A DNA stretch of 64,000 nucleotides from assembly GCA_009760855.2 (NCBI GenBank), contig WPIO01000007.1, positions 2,675,001 to 2,739,000 on the forward strand, given 5' to 3'. The stretch is from Cristatella mucedo. Taxonomy: Eukaryota; Bryozoa; Phylactolaemata; Cristatellidae. Made by a program: the position numbers and the translations under genes. The notes beneath the pieces are model-generated. The model was not told the DNA's origin. It saw only the letters and a program-made list of their open reading frames with translations, and did not search any database. Shown here piece after piece: positions 33,680-46,085 of the stretch (within the stretch, counting starts at the first letter, position 1; each line of letters starts with the position of its first letter).

Positions 33680-35648
33680 TTTTTGTTGGACTAAAGCAGT
33701 TTTTGATGACCAACTTGCCTGTATTAGAAGGCTTAAAATGCACATCTAACTTTAAATGGTCTCGTGGATGCATCAACCAAAGGTAAGCCATAGTTAAACC
33801 GTGGCCAACGGCAGAGGGGGGGGGGAACCAGAATACATCTAAGCAAGTGGCTAAGGGGCAACCTTGCCCAAGCCAACCAATCAAGGCAGGACTGCGGGGG
33901 TGGGGGGGGGGCGGGAGCAAATTCGGTGGCAAGCCCCTACCACACTCATTTGGTCCAAGAGAGGGCTAAGAGAGGTCCACAGCCTCATCAGCCCCTCATA
34001 AGCCCCTCATAAGGGTGTGGCATGCCCAACGTTAAATACCCCGAGCACGATTAGCCTTCATTTTCTGAGTCTGCATAGCACTAGTCTCATCAAAACAGGG
34101 ATTAATGAACAAGCTATAGCACAATAAGCACATTGTTCCAGCAAAACTTTACTGGCCACGTTTATACATAGAAAGAGTATGTTAGTGCAGGTTGACCAGG
34201 CTTCAAGCTGCTCCAACTAAGTCGATCACCCCATACTAGTAGCTTCTGGTTCCGAGGTTGCTGAACGATATGGGCGGGAAAAGGAGTTAATTTAAACAGT
34301 GCCGTGAGCAAACGAGAAGCAGCTAATGCCGGTGACGATAAGATGTTACATGCTCGGCGTATTTCCATGGGCACCAGTTTTTCTTACAACCACTCCAACA
34401 TCTCAATACCACCGGCATGCTTATAGCCAGCTGTTGATTAGGTTTACATCGGTTCCATGTCAATGTAACCACACTAACTGCTTGCTCCTAAGTTGCTGTA
34501 TGCAATACAGCAGCCTGCGAGTGAACTTTTCTACCTCTTCGTGCCGGCGTGACTGTACCGTTTGCACTTGCGTTTGCGCTATGCGTTTTCGCTACCGAAG
34601 GCAGAAGAAGGTAGAGGCTGCTCAGCTGTAGATTTTTCCATGTGCACGTGGGATGCGCATCTTTCCGGAGCTCTGAAGTAAAGCCAATGCAAGTAGCGAC
34701 TACAACTCCCAACTACATTCAAAGGTCAGAGGTCACTGGCTCCCTTCCAACCCCGAGCCGCCTGAGAGGCCAGCTGCTATCATCTGAATTGCACCAAAGG
34801 TATCACCGTAGAGCACTCACTGGCACAGTAAAAGCATCGATGAGCAAAGAACAAAATACCGTGTTGCAACGGTGGCCTAGGCTGGGAGCAATCAGAGCAA
34901 TCTTTGCAGCTGGTCAGCACGTCCCTGTACGGCCGACCAGACATGCAGCAGCCGACCATATGGAAAATACTGAAAGCAGGCTTTTTCCTGTTAGTAACTG
35001 CTTTTCGATGGTCGGTGATTGAATACGACAGGCATGGCAAGCATTTGGGAAGGGCCTCGATGGCATCTGCCAGGTTGCAGCCGACCGAATGGGTGAATTG
35101 GAGGGGGCGTGCTCATGACCCCAGCCTGCCCAACCTGTGTATCCGGCTGCTGCTGCACCTCAATGGCTGCAGGATGGTGAGACTGCCGCGGCTGATTTAC
35201 GTCTAGGTGAATGAAATCATCTGGCATGAGAAGATAAAGATAGCGGTGGCTATATTGCCACTCTACAGAAGCTCCGTGCGGCCAAACAGAAATTAACTGT
35301 CTGCCTGAAGCAAATGCTGGGGAATACAAATCACAGTTTCCTGCAATCCATCATGTTCCTGCATCCAGTAAGACCTCAGTCACCCATAAGCGACGTATAC
35401 GCACCAAGCTTCCGACATACTTTCGCAGAATTTTGAATTGCTAGCTGATTGAACCCATTAGTTGGGCAGCTCTAACTGTTTTGTGTGCCAGCTCATGCAT
35501 GTATCCGCTGCCGAAGCTTGGGCGTTAGGCCAGAGCCGGTTATCCAGCCTTGGATATCCATTGTCTGCTCTCTACCAAGCTAGTGTTGTGGTTAATAGGT
35601 GAACATTGCAGCAAAGTAGTTGTGTCACTTGTATGTCCGTGTCTACTT
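33680..35648. other. No supported gene; G-rich runs
   Basis: No recognised repeat or product. G-runs occur at about 33,816-33,825 and 33,894-33,914; the latter is a possible quadruplex former. Confidence 0.5.
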
Positions 35649-35649
35649 T

Positions 35650-35760
35650 TATAACAACAATAAAGGATAATACATTTGATATGGCATCCTCAGAGAACTC
35701 AATCTCCTTCTAGGCACATTACAGTTGCTGCAAGGAAGCACGATCGAACAAGACCACGTC
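35650..35760 (-). mobile_element. LINE-B 3' end fragment
   Basis: Antisense terminus: catttgatatggcatcctca, gagaactcaatctccttcta, ggcacattacagttgctgca, then gcacgatcgaac. Older divergence class, similar to 59.36 and 63.3 kb. Confidence 0.65.
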
Positions 35761-36384
35761 CTTAACTTAGAGCCGTATATTCTATATTCTGTGTATTCTA
35801 AAGCTACAGTGGGGCTAAACATGCGTACAGAGCAAGCCATAGCATGAAACTGAATTAGTAGAACTCTGGGTCGTTTTTTCTAGGTAAAGACTAAGGATAA
35901 TGATGCATCCGGTTCCCAATTCAGAAACTCCTAATAAACTCCAGCACTGTTGAAACCCAACTTGTGTAGCATGATTAAGGCTATCATCATCCGGAATAAT
36001 AAAATAAACCCAAGACAATAATTAATGGCATGTGTTTAATTTTGGTTCTGCCACCTCATCGGGGTCTAACGCAAGCTTCTACCGACGATTTTAAGAAGTC
36101 TTCTTCACAGCAGTTGTAGTGACTGTCTTTTCTAAATCTTCATCACCAACAGCAATCAACAGCATTGATTTTGGCTTTAATACGTAGCTGGAGCCGCCCA
36201 CCCCGTTTTCCTAACGTTTAGATCACTAACACTTCACTTGACTCGAGACAGGCGTATACCTTTAACTTTAGCATATCTCATCAACTTCCTGACCGATCTC
36301 CAAACTAGAACGTGATTCGTACAAGCAGCGAAGCAAGCTGTAACCTTCATGTACCATTGCGAAAGATATTGCAACAGTGACTTA
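35761..36384. other. No supported feature
   Basis: AT-rich sequence with no recognised signature. Confidence 0.5.
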
Positions 36385-37565
36385 ATAATAATAATAATAA
36401 TAATACATGTGTATAGCACCCACTGAGAAATCTCTTTCTAGGCACTTTACATATGTTGCATAAAAAACATTCACAAATGATGATTGGTGCTAACATCTGC
36501 AAGCAGTAGGCTCAGTGTAAGCAGGTGCATGCACACGAACGACGAATCAAAAAGACCCACAAGATACTGTAATAATCTGGTGTGTTTTAAGCTTCTTTTT
36601 AAATGTCGACACATTTCCGTCATTGCTATTACCATGATTACTACCGCTCTCATTGTTTTTAAGAAGCTATGCACAAGCTTACTGATTTCCTGGCTAGTCT
36701 GCCAAGGAAAAGTATAGATGTTAAATGTAAAACGCATAGCTTGATTGGCAAGTAGTTCGGATAGGTCGGCTGGAGCAAGAAATGAAGGGACCTGGGGTTA
36801 AGTGACAAAACCTCGAAGTCGGCACGCTGCTTGACGGGGAGCTAATGAAGGTCGGTGAGACATGATGGATAATTGCGAAGTGCTTGGCCAATTAGTGCCC
36901 TAGCTGCAGCCTTTATCACCAACTGTAAGCTTCTTATTGCAATTGCACAGTCATAAAGACCTGTAGGCAGCGAGTTAGAGAAAACTAGAGGGGATTATAA
37001 TAGAAATAACAATAATAGTAATAATGCACTTTCTTACGCAACGACATCTACTCTCCAACTGCCGACTATGGCACATCTTTTTCAGCGGTCCTGAACTGCT
37101 ACTTCTATGCTACTCACTAACTCAACTGCTCTCCTAACTCTGCTATGCTTCCCACTCTCTCTTTGTTGCGTGAGACGAAGTCTGTTGGCTACCGAATGCG
37201 TACCGAAAGCCGCTTAGGCTGTGAGTGCGCTATACAAAACTCTCCTGCGTAACACCCACATGGTCTTTATGACTTTGTGGAGTTACTGACGGAGATACAT
37301 AAAGCGCCCTCAGAGAACTTAATCTCTCTCTAGGCGCTTTACATTTGCTGCAAACGGATTTCAGAAAATACACGGTGCTGCTTGGCTGTGGTATCCTTAT
37401 CTAAACAAGTCTGAATTTTCATGATGCTGCATAGCTGAAAGTAGGCAGGCCTGACTACGGAGTTGATGCGGTCATCTAGTGAAAGGTCATTGTGAAACAA
37501 GACCTATATAATTTGTGCAGAAGCGTCTGAAGATAAGCTGACAGAGCCAATGTTGAGGATGAGGC
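36385..37565. mobile_element. Mosaic of antisense LINE-B split by sense LINE-A
   Basis: Antisense LINE-B (36,385-36,965: (AAT)n tail, terminal hairpin, 3' UTR, ORF2 end) continues at about 37,375-37,565 (gtatccttatctaaacaagt, tgaaagtaggcaggcctgac). Between them lies a plus-strand LINE-A 3' end (37,020-37,296: ggctaccgaatgcgtaccga to actgacggagatacat). A second tiny LINE-B terminus follows (37,297-37,355). Insertion order beyond LINE-A being younger than the first LINE-B is unclear. Confidence 0.75.
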
Positions 37566-37789
37566 TTTCCAGAGTCCGAGTGACACTAGATGTTACCTGG
37601 TATCCTGCGGGTTTCTCGCCATTCGGTTTGATAATGTTTGGGATCGAGTCCGCTGATGAATGAATCTATCGACGGCTTGCTGCGAACGCGTGTAGCCGCT
37701 ACGAAGCGTAGCCTTTCGCTGGGGCACGAAACCTGTAACTGGTCACACGTCCCAGAGCCGCGTGACTGACGGGCGTACACGAGAAAAGC

Positions 37790-37910
37790 CTAGCTGATTT
37801 AACAGTCTCATTAATATAGCGGCAGAAGAGTTTTAAAGGCTGGTTCCACCGCTTGCAGCGGGCAATCGCAGCAGGACTAATCCACGTTCTGGGACGAAAT
37901 AAGTGAGAAC
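37790..37910 (-). mobile_element. SINE-A fragment
   Basis: Antisense body: agctgatttaacagtctcat, gcggcagaagag, ttccaccgcttgcagcgggc, then decayed head sequence without a clear B box. Confidence 0.55.
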
Positions 37911-38049
37911 CTCACTTCCTGGGCTTTTTGACTTTTTTGGCAAGCTTCTTCGAGCGTACGAGCTAACGAGATAGAGACGCAGCTCCAATGCTTTGAATGC
38001 ATGCAGACGACAACAGAGAGCAGCGGCCATCAATATATAATTCTCTCTG

Positions 38050-38518
38050 ACATACTCCCCCATCAGGCCAAGCATCGTACCGCCCGCTTTTCGGAATCCA
38101 AAAGTCTAGAAATACCTCGTACAAACCTTAAATCCTTTGGAGACCGTGCATTAAGTTCGTATGCTCCAAAAGCCTGGAACTCCCTCCCGACCTGCGTCTG
38201 AACATCTCCTGACCTGACCACATTTAAAAGGAACTTAAAACCGCACCTATTTAGGGCAGTATTTAGTGGGTCCCTGTGATTCGTCCTTCACGTGCTTATG
38301 CGTGCTGACACTGTGCATGCTGCCACTAACCACATTTGCATGCTGACCCTGTGCATGTCACCCCTAACCGTGATATTCATTTTGTTTGTTTTTCAAGCAT
38401 GATTTTACTTACCATTCAATTGCATTTCCCTTTGCAGCAAATGTAAAGCGCCTAGAAAGAGATTAAGTTCTCTGAGGGCGCTTTATCAAGTACATTATTA
38501 TTATTATTATTATTATTA
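38050..38518 (+). mobile_element. LINE-B copy, strongly 5' truncated
   Basis: Begins at the actcccccatcaggccaagc block of late ORF2 and continues to the full 3' UTR, terminal hairpin and (TTA)n tail. It closely matches 33,220-33,674 apart from a new stop (cgtctgaacatc, where other copies read cgtcagaac). Confidence 0.92.
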
Positions 38519-38519
38519 C

Positions 38520-39588
38520 TTGCTCCTCAAACGTAAGTCTACAGCCTTTCGCATAAACGCGTGACTAATTAATCTCGCACGTTAACCTTCTAACTAGTTC
38601 AATGAAACACCATCGCGATGGCAACCATTCTCATTAAAAGGTATGCGATTGACTGGCTTAGTTAGTTGAGGTTATGTGACACACAAATTTGAGATACGGC
38701 ATGGGGCTCCTAATACTCATAATTCATTGAGTCGCTAATGATTTCTCGCGGCAGCCGCAATCCTGGGTTCGAACAGCAGGTATCCGACAGCGAGCGGCAG
38801 CAGCTCGCGAAGTCAGCCTCGAAATGACATCCTCCCACTGAGCGTCCGCCATGACTTTGATGCAATGCTACGACTCTACGCTAGCCACCTTCCCTCTTGA
38901 GCTTTCGCCTCGGACTACATGACAGGTCCATCCCCCACTGAAGTGTCCTTTGATTTATGGCTGACACAGAGAAAATTTGAAATACTTAGCGTAGACTTGA
39001 GAAAGCCGCCCAAAAGTCACAACCCGCTAGCTAAAGCTTGGCGTTCGTGGATTATTGTAGATCGCATCAGTCCATGTTAGCTAACGCCAATTCCATTTCT
39101 ATAAAGATGAAGTAGAATGGCGTATCAATAACAGATGGCGCTAGTATCCACGATCGACCGCCCTCCTAACCGCCCACAAACGAGCATACCGCACAGTGAG
39201 TCCGATGGTAGCTCAGCGGAGCGTTTCCCATAATTCTTCGTAGGTAAGAGAGAAAGGATCTTCGTTCCCTCACGGCCGTTCCGGCCACCATTGCCCAGCT
39301 CTTCACCTCACACCTCTACACGCCTCTGTCTCTTTTGGACTCGTCACTAAATCCCATCAGGCTAAAATAGCATTAGTCCTCTAGGCCCAGTCCCAACGTT
39401 TCGCCAAATTAGGTGCATAGACCTTTTGCTAGCAGCTACAATAAATATTGCCATGCGTCCCTACTAACCAATAAAGGGTCTTCCACACTGAAAACCACGA
39501 TTGTCACACCACTCCTAAAAAAGGGTTCGCTAGATCTTGAATATTTAAGAAGATTTCTCCGAATTTACATTCTGCAGTGCTTACCCCC
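38520..39588. other. No supported feature
   Basis: About 1.07 kb with no recognised gene or repeat. Confidence 0.5.
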
Positions 39589-39938
39589 GAGAGAGAGAGA
39601 CAGAGAGACAGAGAAAGATAGAGGAAGAGAGACAGAGACAGAGACAGAGACAGAGACAGAGACAGAGACAGAGACAGAGACAGAGACAGAGACAGAGACA
39701 GAGACAGAGACAGAGACAGAGACAGAGACAGAGACAGAGACAGAGACAGAGACAGAGACAGAGACAGAGACAGAGACAGAGACAGAGACAGAGACAGAGA
39801 CAGAGACAGAGACAGAGACAGAGACAGAGACAGAGACAGAGACAGAGACAGAGACAGAGACAGAGACAGAGACAGAGACAGAGACAGAGACAGAGACAGA
39901 GACAGAGACAGAGAAAGAGACAGAGACAGAGACAGAGA
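39589..39938. repeat. (GACAGA)n hexanucleotide microsatellite
   Basis: After a GA lead-in, GACAGA repeats run essentially uninterrupted from 39,631 to about 39,913 (about 47 units). Long Thr-Glu (plus) and Leu-Cys (minus) open frames over it are artefacts. Confidence 0.98.
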
Positions 39939-40239
39939 GTTGAACGAGTGGCGGTCAAGCAGCTGACGATTGTACTTACATGTTCGGAGTTGTAGAGCTA
40001 ACTATTCCATTGAGCCTGGAGTTGGATTCTGGCTTACAACGATCCTCAAAAAAAGTTGGTAGGGCTAGTGCCTTTCCTCAAAAAAAGTTGGTAAGGTTAG
40101 TGCCTTTCTGCTGTTCTCCTAGATCTGCTGCTGGGCAAAACCCGCGTGGCATCCTTCCGGAGTTCCTCTCGACGCGTATAGGTGTGACTGGCGGTCTGCC
40201 AAACTGGCGATGGCTGACGGTCATTGAAGGAGCCCTTAA

Positions 40240-40790
40240 AGTATGGGGTACATTAAGGTTCGGTATTAGCAACATTCTTTCCTACGTTCCCTGCCAAAAA
40301 ATGGTCTACATAAGTATTTGGAAGTTTGGCTTTTAAAAGACAAACAAGTTATAAATGCAATCCCAAGTTTTGACGATTGCAGAATTACGGGAGCACACAA
40401 AGCGTATTTATAAGTAAGACATGTTTACACCGGAAGCAGTACATTGAGCTCAATAAAAAGAGTTTCTGTGAAAATAATGCCAACGGAGTGGTGTTTTCGG
40501 CAAAATTTGTAAATAAAAGCTACTCAGCCCTAAGCGGACGCCATAACATCACTTAAAACTATGAAAACAGGTATAATTTTCAAAGCAATGATTCGCCCCT
40601 TGAGGTCAACTCTGCGAAAGGTAGTTATAAGAATCCGAAAGCATAAACCCAAACCCGAGAAGCAAGGCTCCGTTTTTGGGAGAGGAACCCAGCTTCGGCG
40701 AACAGCTATCTCCGGCTAGTCATGCTTTATTTACGTTGGTAGCACACTGAAAAAGTGGCTGAAACATTGCTAAAAATCGAAGCCTGCTCA
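40240..40790. mobile_element. Repeat X copy without SINE-B
   Basis: Matches 55,750-56,240 (taaatgcaatcccaagtttt, ttacaccggaagcagtacat, gagctcaataaa, then gacgccataacatcactt and gaggtcaac). It passes straight through the position where the other two copies hold SINE-B. Class unknown: no RT, transposase or clear TIR seen. Confidence 0.65.
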
Positions 40791-40998
40791 GATAAGGGCA
40801 TGACCAAGCTAAACTATTTTACGCATTTTTGATATAGCGTCCATGCTATTGCAATTCCCCTTGCTCTAAACTCACGGCTTGCGCTCCTAATCATCTGCAA
40901 CCGCTGCAAAACTCAGCAGCAGTTGCAGATGGATGGCCATCAATGACTTAGCTTCGAAATCACGCCGTGGATGTCTGAGCTTGACTGGCTCCTTGAGT

Positions 40999-41095
40999 AG
41001 CACAAGATCGATCGTAAGAGCTGCTCTGACCTCTGCCTGAGCGATCTTGTGCTGCAGCAGATCGTAAGAGCTGCTCTCTGCCCTCTGCCTGAGCG
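40999..41095. repeat. Inverted repeat overlapping a local duplication
   Basis: A 12-bp inverted repeat (agcacaagatcg at 40,999-41,010; cgatcttgtgct at 41,042-41,053) flanks the first copy of a duplicated block starting gatcgtaagagctgctct. The second copy begins at about 41,059. Confidence 0.75.
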
Positions 41096-41189
41096 GGCTG
41101 CACCGCTCTCGCTTGCACCGTCCTTCCATTCGACCCATTCGACCGACTTGCTCCTCCAGCTTTCTGTCGTATAGCTGGCACCTTGGCTG

Positions 41190-41610
41190 CCGGTCACCCG
41201 CCAGTTCCTCGCACTAAATTGAAATCTTCAAGTGATCGAGTCTTTAGTTGGTGTGCACACAAAAAAGTATGGATCTCGTTCCAGCTTCGGCCGCGGCCTG
41301 CAGTAACATCGTGTGCAATTCAGGTGTCAGCTAAAGGTGCATCGGTTCCGATCAGCTTTCCCTTTACCGCACGGAACTTGTCTGTTTTGTTGTGGTGTGC
41401 TTTGCATGCTTATAGCATGCATTATTCCATGTTACTAGCCACAGATCCTTCTAACAGGCGCTCATGCAAATTTTCTTGTGTGCTTTAGAATGCTGGCCTA
41501 GCATGGTACCGTGCTTTTTACTTGCACATGACTGTTATTTGTTTTTTCAGGAGGAGCTGTAGAGCGCCTGGATATAGATCTGGTTCTCTTCGAGCGGTCT
41601 AAAAATGAGA
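41190..41610 (+). mobile_element. Old LINE-B-related copy
   Basis: Translates to VPRTKLKSSSDRVFSWCAHK (compare IPRTNLKSFGDRAFSSYAPK in young copies). About 330 bp later it shows a diverged terminal hairpin (tagagcgcctggatatagat, ggttctcttcgagcggtct). Confidence 0.6.
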
Positions 41611-41739
41611 CGTTACAACTTTATCTTTGAATAGGCTTTTCTATTGTAATATATTGGACGTAAATCGTAAATGGTAGTGTATTCTTGTAAAAAGTGCGAT
41701 ATTCATGGGAGTAGATATGCATGTTGTAGGGCAGCGATA

Positions 41740-41905
41740 GCACAGGAAGTAAGGTGCTCGCTCTTCACGACCGAGGTCGCGGAGTCTAATCGATTAGTAG
41801 GCGATCCTTTATTGCCAACTGCAAAGTGGTGTTGACAGCCGTTAACGCTCTCATGTCACCATACAAACAAGGCTGTTAAATCAGCTACCATTTCTTTTAT
41901 TATTC
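41740..41905 (+). mobile_element. SINE-A copy
   Basis: gaagtaaggtgctcgctctt, cacgaccgaggtcgcggag, ggcgatcctttattgccaac, the body and tail catacaaacaaggctgttaa then tcagctacca. The B box is decayed. Confidence 0.65.
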
Positions 41906-42714
41906 GCCGTCGACGATGGGCATGGTTACGATATTTGTGAGCTAGTGCCTACGATGCTAGCGATGCGGTTTTTATTTTTGCTACGGACGACTTCAGTCCA
42001 TATTCAGCACCTTTGCACGAACCTCTGCACGAAACCGTGTATGCTTTTTTCCACGTACACTCTAATGCCATCGATTCGGGCGTGGGGTAGAAGTGAAAGT
42101 ACACCTGACCATCAATAATCGATACTCACCCGTTTGTATAACTGAACGATGCATGGGCAGATGGCCAAACTCGACGAATATTTAATCGAATGCTCACACG
42201 GAGACGGAGGGATCCCGCTAAAGATCCGTTGCGTGTAATCTTAAGAGAGACTTTTATGAGTTTTGGCGATGCCTCCAGTAGCAGTGCAATGCTGCACTCA
42301 AATTAGGGCTGTACCGCTGTATCTGTCTGTTTTTCACTATTCGGCCGAATACCAACAATTGGCTAAAGGCTACTAGTGGACAGAATAGGTCTATGACAAC
42401 ATTCAAAATTTGAAATATTAGCTAAAGTCACAGTTAAGTAAATTTCATGCATCAAAGAAAAGTAATCAGTTAAGTGCACATCCTTACACATATGCAATAG
42501 TATGTTAATGAAAGAGTTACTTCAATTCACTCGCAATACCAGCCGCATATTCAGAACCGAATGCCACGTGACCTCTCTCGCATTCCGTTCGACTGCTAGT
42601 ATGCAGCGGAATACTGAATAACTAGTTGGCCCAGTATTCGTCTCCGAAGGGAATTTGAAGGGAATGCTCGATACAGCCTTATTCTAACCTAGACAGACAC
42701 ACACCATCAACATC
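41906..42714. other. No supported feature
   Basis: No recognised gene or repeat. Confidence 0.5.
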
Positions 42715-42715
42715 A

Positions 42716-42820
<105 letters not shown>

Positions 42821-42821
42821 C

Positions 42822-43499
42822 ACTACTCTGCGGCAGCAAATTGGGAGTCGGCGCGCTAGGAAGCGCTTATCAGCATGAAGAGAGTTCCCACAGGCCTCGG
42901 CATCAGTCGTCTGCGGTAGCACTGTATGTCTAGGGCATTAAGCAAACAACGAGCTCAGCACAGCCAGATAAAGTCACCACTGTTGTACCTCCGGTCCTAA
43001 TGCTCTTAGTTGACCGCTTTCAAAAGCCGATGACTCATTAGTATTGGCTTTCCCCTGGCGACGCTGTCTTGCAGTAAGTTTCATCGTTAAAGATTTCCTC
43101 ATCTCGATCGCAAACCAGCCGTTAGGGGATCTAGCACGGCAGCACGGCTAAAAGAATAAGCCGTGACTTCTTTCATCTTTGAGATCGTTCATCTTAGAGA
43201 TAGCATTTTTCTTTCAAAAGTCAAATAAAATTGTTAGGTTCCAAAAGCCATATAACTACGGCTATCTATCGGCAAAATCTGAAATAACCTGAATGTCAAG
43301 AGCGTTAAAGCTCAGCTGGACGCTGACGCTATGTATCAGCTAATTAACTGCCCTGAGAAGGCCCAAGGGCACTAGGATACTGAACGCAGGGCACTATTTC
43401 TGCAGGAATCGCAAGGAGCAAAATCAGGACGTACTTGATGGTCAGTGTAAGGACTCTGCTCTCCATCCGTTGAACAACCAAGAGTCGCGCAATTCATTT
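42822..43499. other. No supported feature
   Basis: No recognised gene or repeat. Confidence 0.5.
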
Positions 43500-43625
43500 A
43501 TGCTGGTTTGGTCTAGCGGTCTGACCGAGGTCGTGGGCTCGAGCCTCGAGGCACATGTGAAGCGCCCGAATAGAGATTAGGTTCTCTTAGGGCGCAATAT
43601 AAATTAATTATATTTTATTTTTTAT
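43500..43625 (+). mobile_element. SINE-B copy, short subfamily with head deletion
   Basis: tgctggtttggtctagcggt (A-box region), gaggtcgtgggctcgagcct, gcgcccgaatagagattagg, ttctcttagggcgcaatata, then an AT-rich tail. Confidence 0.8.
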
Positions 43626-43761
43626 TTTTTTATCAATGCAGAAGCAGGAATACGTTTCCTGAAATTAAAGACCGCCAACCTTGTGGCCATATTAACCAAC
43701 CACTGCAAAGGATTAGTTGCTTTTGATAGTCCTGAAAACATCGAGTTACATTAGGCCAATC

Positions 43762-43938
<177 letters not shown>

Positions 43939-44054
43939 CCAGGGAGCTAATAAGCCCGTTAGTCAGCCTCTTCGGTAAATAGTACTTATATTATAATATT
44001 AATATAATTAGGTACTATTTATTAAAATAAAATATAGTACCTAAAGTAGTAATG

Positions 44055-45930
44055 TAACGTAATGTATCTCCGTCAGTAACTCCACAAAGTCATAAAGACC
44101 ATGTGGGCGTTACGCAGGAGAGTTTTGTATAGCGCACTCACAGCCTAAGCGGCTTTCGGTACGCATTCGGTAGCCAACAGACTTCGTCTCACGCAACAAA
44201 GAGAAAGTGGGAAGCATAGCAAAGTTAGGAGAGCAGTTGAGGTAGTGAGTAGCATAGAAGTATCAGTTCAGGACCGCTGAAAAAGATGTGCCATAGTCGG
44301 CAGTTGGAGAGTAGATGTTGCGTAAGAATTGTGGAAGCGAGTTCCACAGTCTAGGACCTGCAGGGCTAAAGCTTCTGTCGCCAACTGTCTTTAAGCGGAG
44401 GAATGGGACAGCTAATTTATTGTCCACACAGGACCTGAGGGCGCGAACAGGCTGAAACTGATGTAGCAGTTCAGCTAGGTATGAAGGAGCCAAGCCGTGG
44501 CGGGCCTTGTGGGTCAGCGTAAGAACTTTGCTCCGTATCCTTGCCTTGCAGCCATATTCATAGTCAGCTGTAGTGGCATAATAGCTTTCTTTGGCAGCCC
44601 AGCCAAAAGGGAATTACAATAATCAAGCCGAGACAGAACTAAAGAGCTAGTTAAATTTTTTACAAGCCACTGTGGGAGACAGCTTCTAATCTTGGATAGG
44701 GATCGGATGTGATGGCTAGCTGTAGAGGCAGTCTTCTGAATGAAGCTTCTGAAATTGAGGCAGCTGTCGAACACGACACCTAGATTACGAGCACGTGGTG
44801 AAGGTCGCACGATAGCATCGCCTATTAGAACAGCAAATCCTTTTAATCCAGCCACACGCTTAGGGTGTCCTATGAGAAGCAGTTCGGTTTTATCGTCATT
44901 TAATTTCAGGAAGTTTTCCGACATCCAGGATCGAATATCGGCAAGGCAAGCATTCAGTTTGTCAGTTGCTACAGCAGATTCCGACGGTTTGAATGACAAA
45001 TACAACTGAGTATCGTCAGCATAGAAGTGATATCCTATTCCATGGGCCTTAATCACTTTTCCCAGAGGTTGTGTATAAATGGAGAACAGCAAGGGACCGA
45101 GTACAGACCCTTGAGGGACTCCACAGGTGACCCTTCTCATGTCTGAGACCTGACCCCCATACGACACGGATTGAACACTATCAGACAAGTATGATTTAAA
45201 CCACGCCAGTGCTTCGTCTGCCAGACCGATCGTTGTTCTCAATCGTTCAAGCAGAACTTCGTGATCAATGGTGTCGAAGGCAGCAGACAGATCTAGCAGA
45301 GCTAGGGCAGTGACATTCCCGTCGTCATTGCCACGTAGAATGTTATTGTTAACACGGAGGAGAGCAGTTTCAGTAGAGTGCTGCCTCTTGAACCCTGATT
45401 GAAATGTTTCTGATATTCCATTATTTTCAATATGTTCAACTAGCTGCTTAGCAATAATTTTTTCAAGAATCTTTGATAAGAATGGAAGAAGGGAAACTGG
45501 ACGATAGTTTGCTAGGACCTCTGTGTCTAATCCAGGCTTTTTAAGAATGGGTCTAACGATTGCCGATTTGAAGAACTTGGGGACGACCCCTTTTCTCAAA
45601 GAAGCATTAAAAATCTTGGTTATGGCAGGGCTAAGTTGGTCTGCAAGTGAAGACCACAGAGATGAAGGTATAGGGTCTTCAGGAGACGAGCTCTTTTTGC
45701 TAGACCTTATTAAGGCAGCCACATCACAGGCAGAAACATCAGAGAATCTTTTAAGAAAGGTCACAGGTTGAGGAACGGCGATTGCTTTGGTCGGAGGGGG
45801 CTTAATGGAGGCACGAATGTGCACATTTCTTTCAGTAAAGAAGGCTGTACCTAACACTGGAGAGGTATCGAAAAGGATAAATGGGTTCGGAGTTTCGCCC
45901 CTACTCCAGCAGTTCGCCTGGGTCTTAGTT
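44055..45930 (-). mobile_element. LINE-A, longest copy (RT, ORF2 end, 3' UTR)
   Basis: CR1/L2-type non-LTR retrotransposon on the minus strand. The 3' end is at about 44,055 with an ATTACGTTACATT tail. It is 5' truncated near 45,930, so the endonuclease domain is missing. The coding frame can be followed from just inside the 5' break. An internal deletion of roughly 100 bp near 44,550 removes the segment corresponding to KELGWMPVEQ and shifts the frame. Confidence 0.92.
44514..45857 (-). pseudogene. LINE-A reverse transcriptase ORF2 fragment
   Basis: 447 codons carrying the RT core of a target-primed retrotransposon. NYRPVSLLP (118-126), QSGFKRQHSTETAL (153-166), LDLSAAFDTIDH (motif A, 188-199), GVPQGSVLGP (motif B, 246-255), FYADD (motif C, 278-282), LKLNDDKTELLLIG and LSRLDYCNSLLAGLP. 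All catalytic aspartates are present. It lacks endonuclease and is frameshifted at its C-terminus; the remaining tail is readable at 44,493-44,263 (APSYLAELLHQFQPV to LWNSLPQFLRN). The element cannot act on its own. Confidence 0.95.
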
Positions 45931-45934
45931 TATA

Positions 45935-46085
45935 AATACAATTCATTTGTATAGGGCCCTAAGAGAACTTACTCTCTATTCAGGCTTATGACACGGCACT
46001 CGAGCCCACGACCTCGGTCCTCAAATACATTCACTTTGACCTTGGTCGTTAAATGCCAGCACCTTAGCCGCTGGGCCAAGCCAGC
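45935..46085 (-). mobile_element. SINE-B copy, long subfamily
   Basis: Antisense: attcatttgtatagggccct, agagaacttactctctattc, actcgagcccacgacctcgg, aatacattcactttgacctt, ccttagccgctgggccaagc. It abuts LINE-A on the left and SINE-A on the right. Confidence 0.85.
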
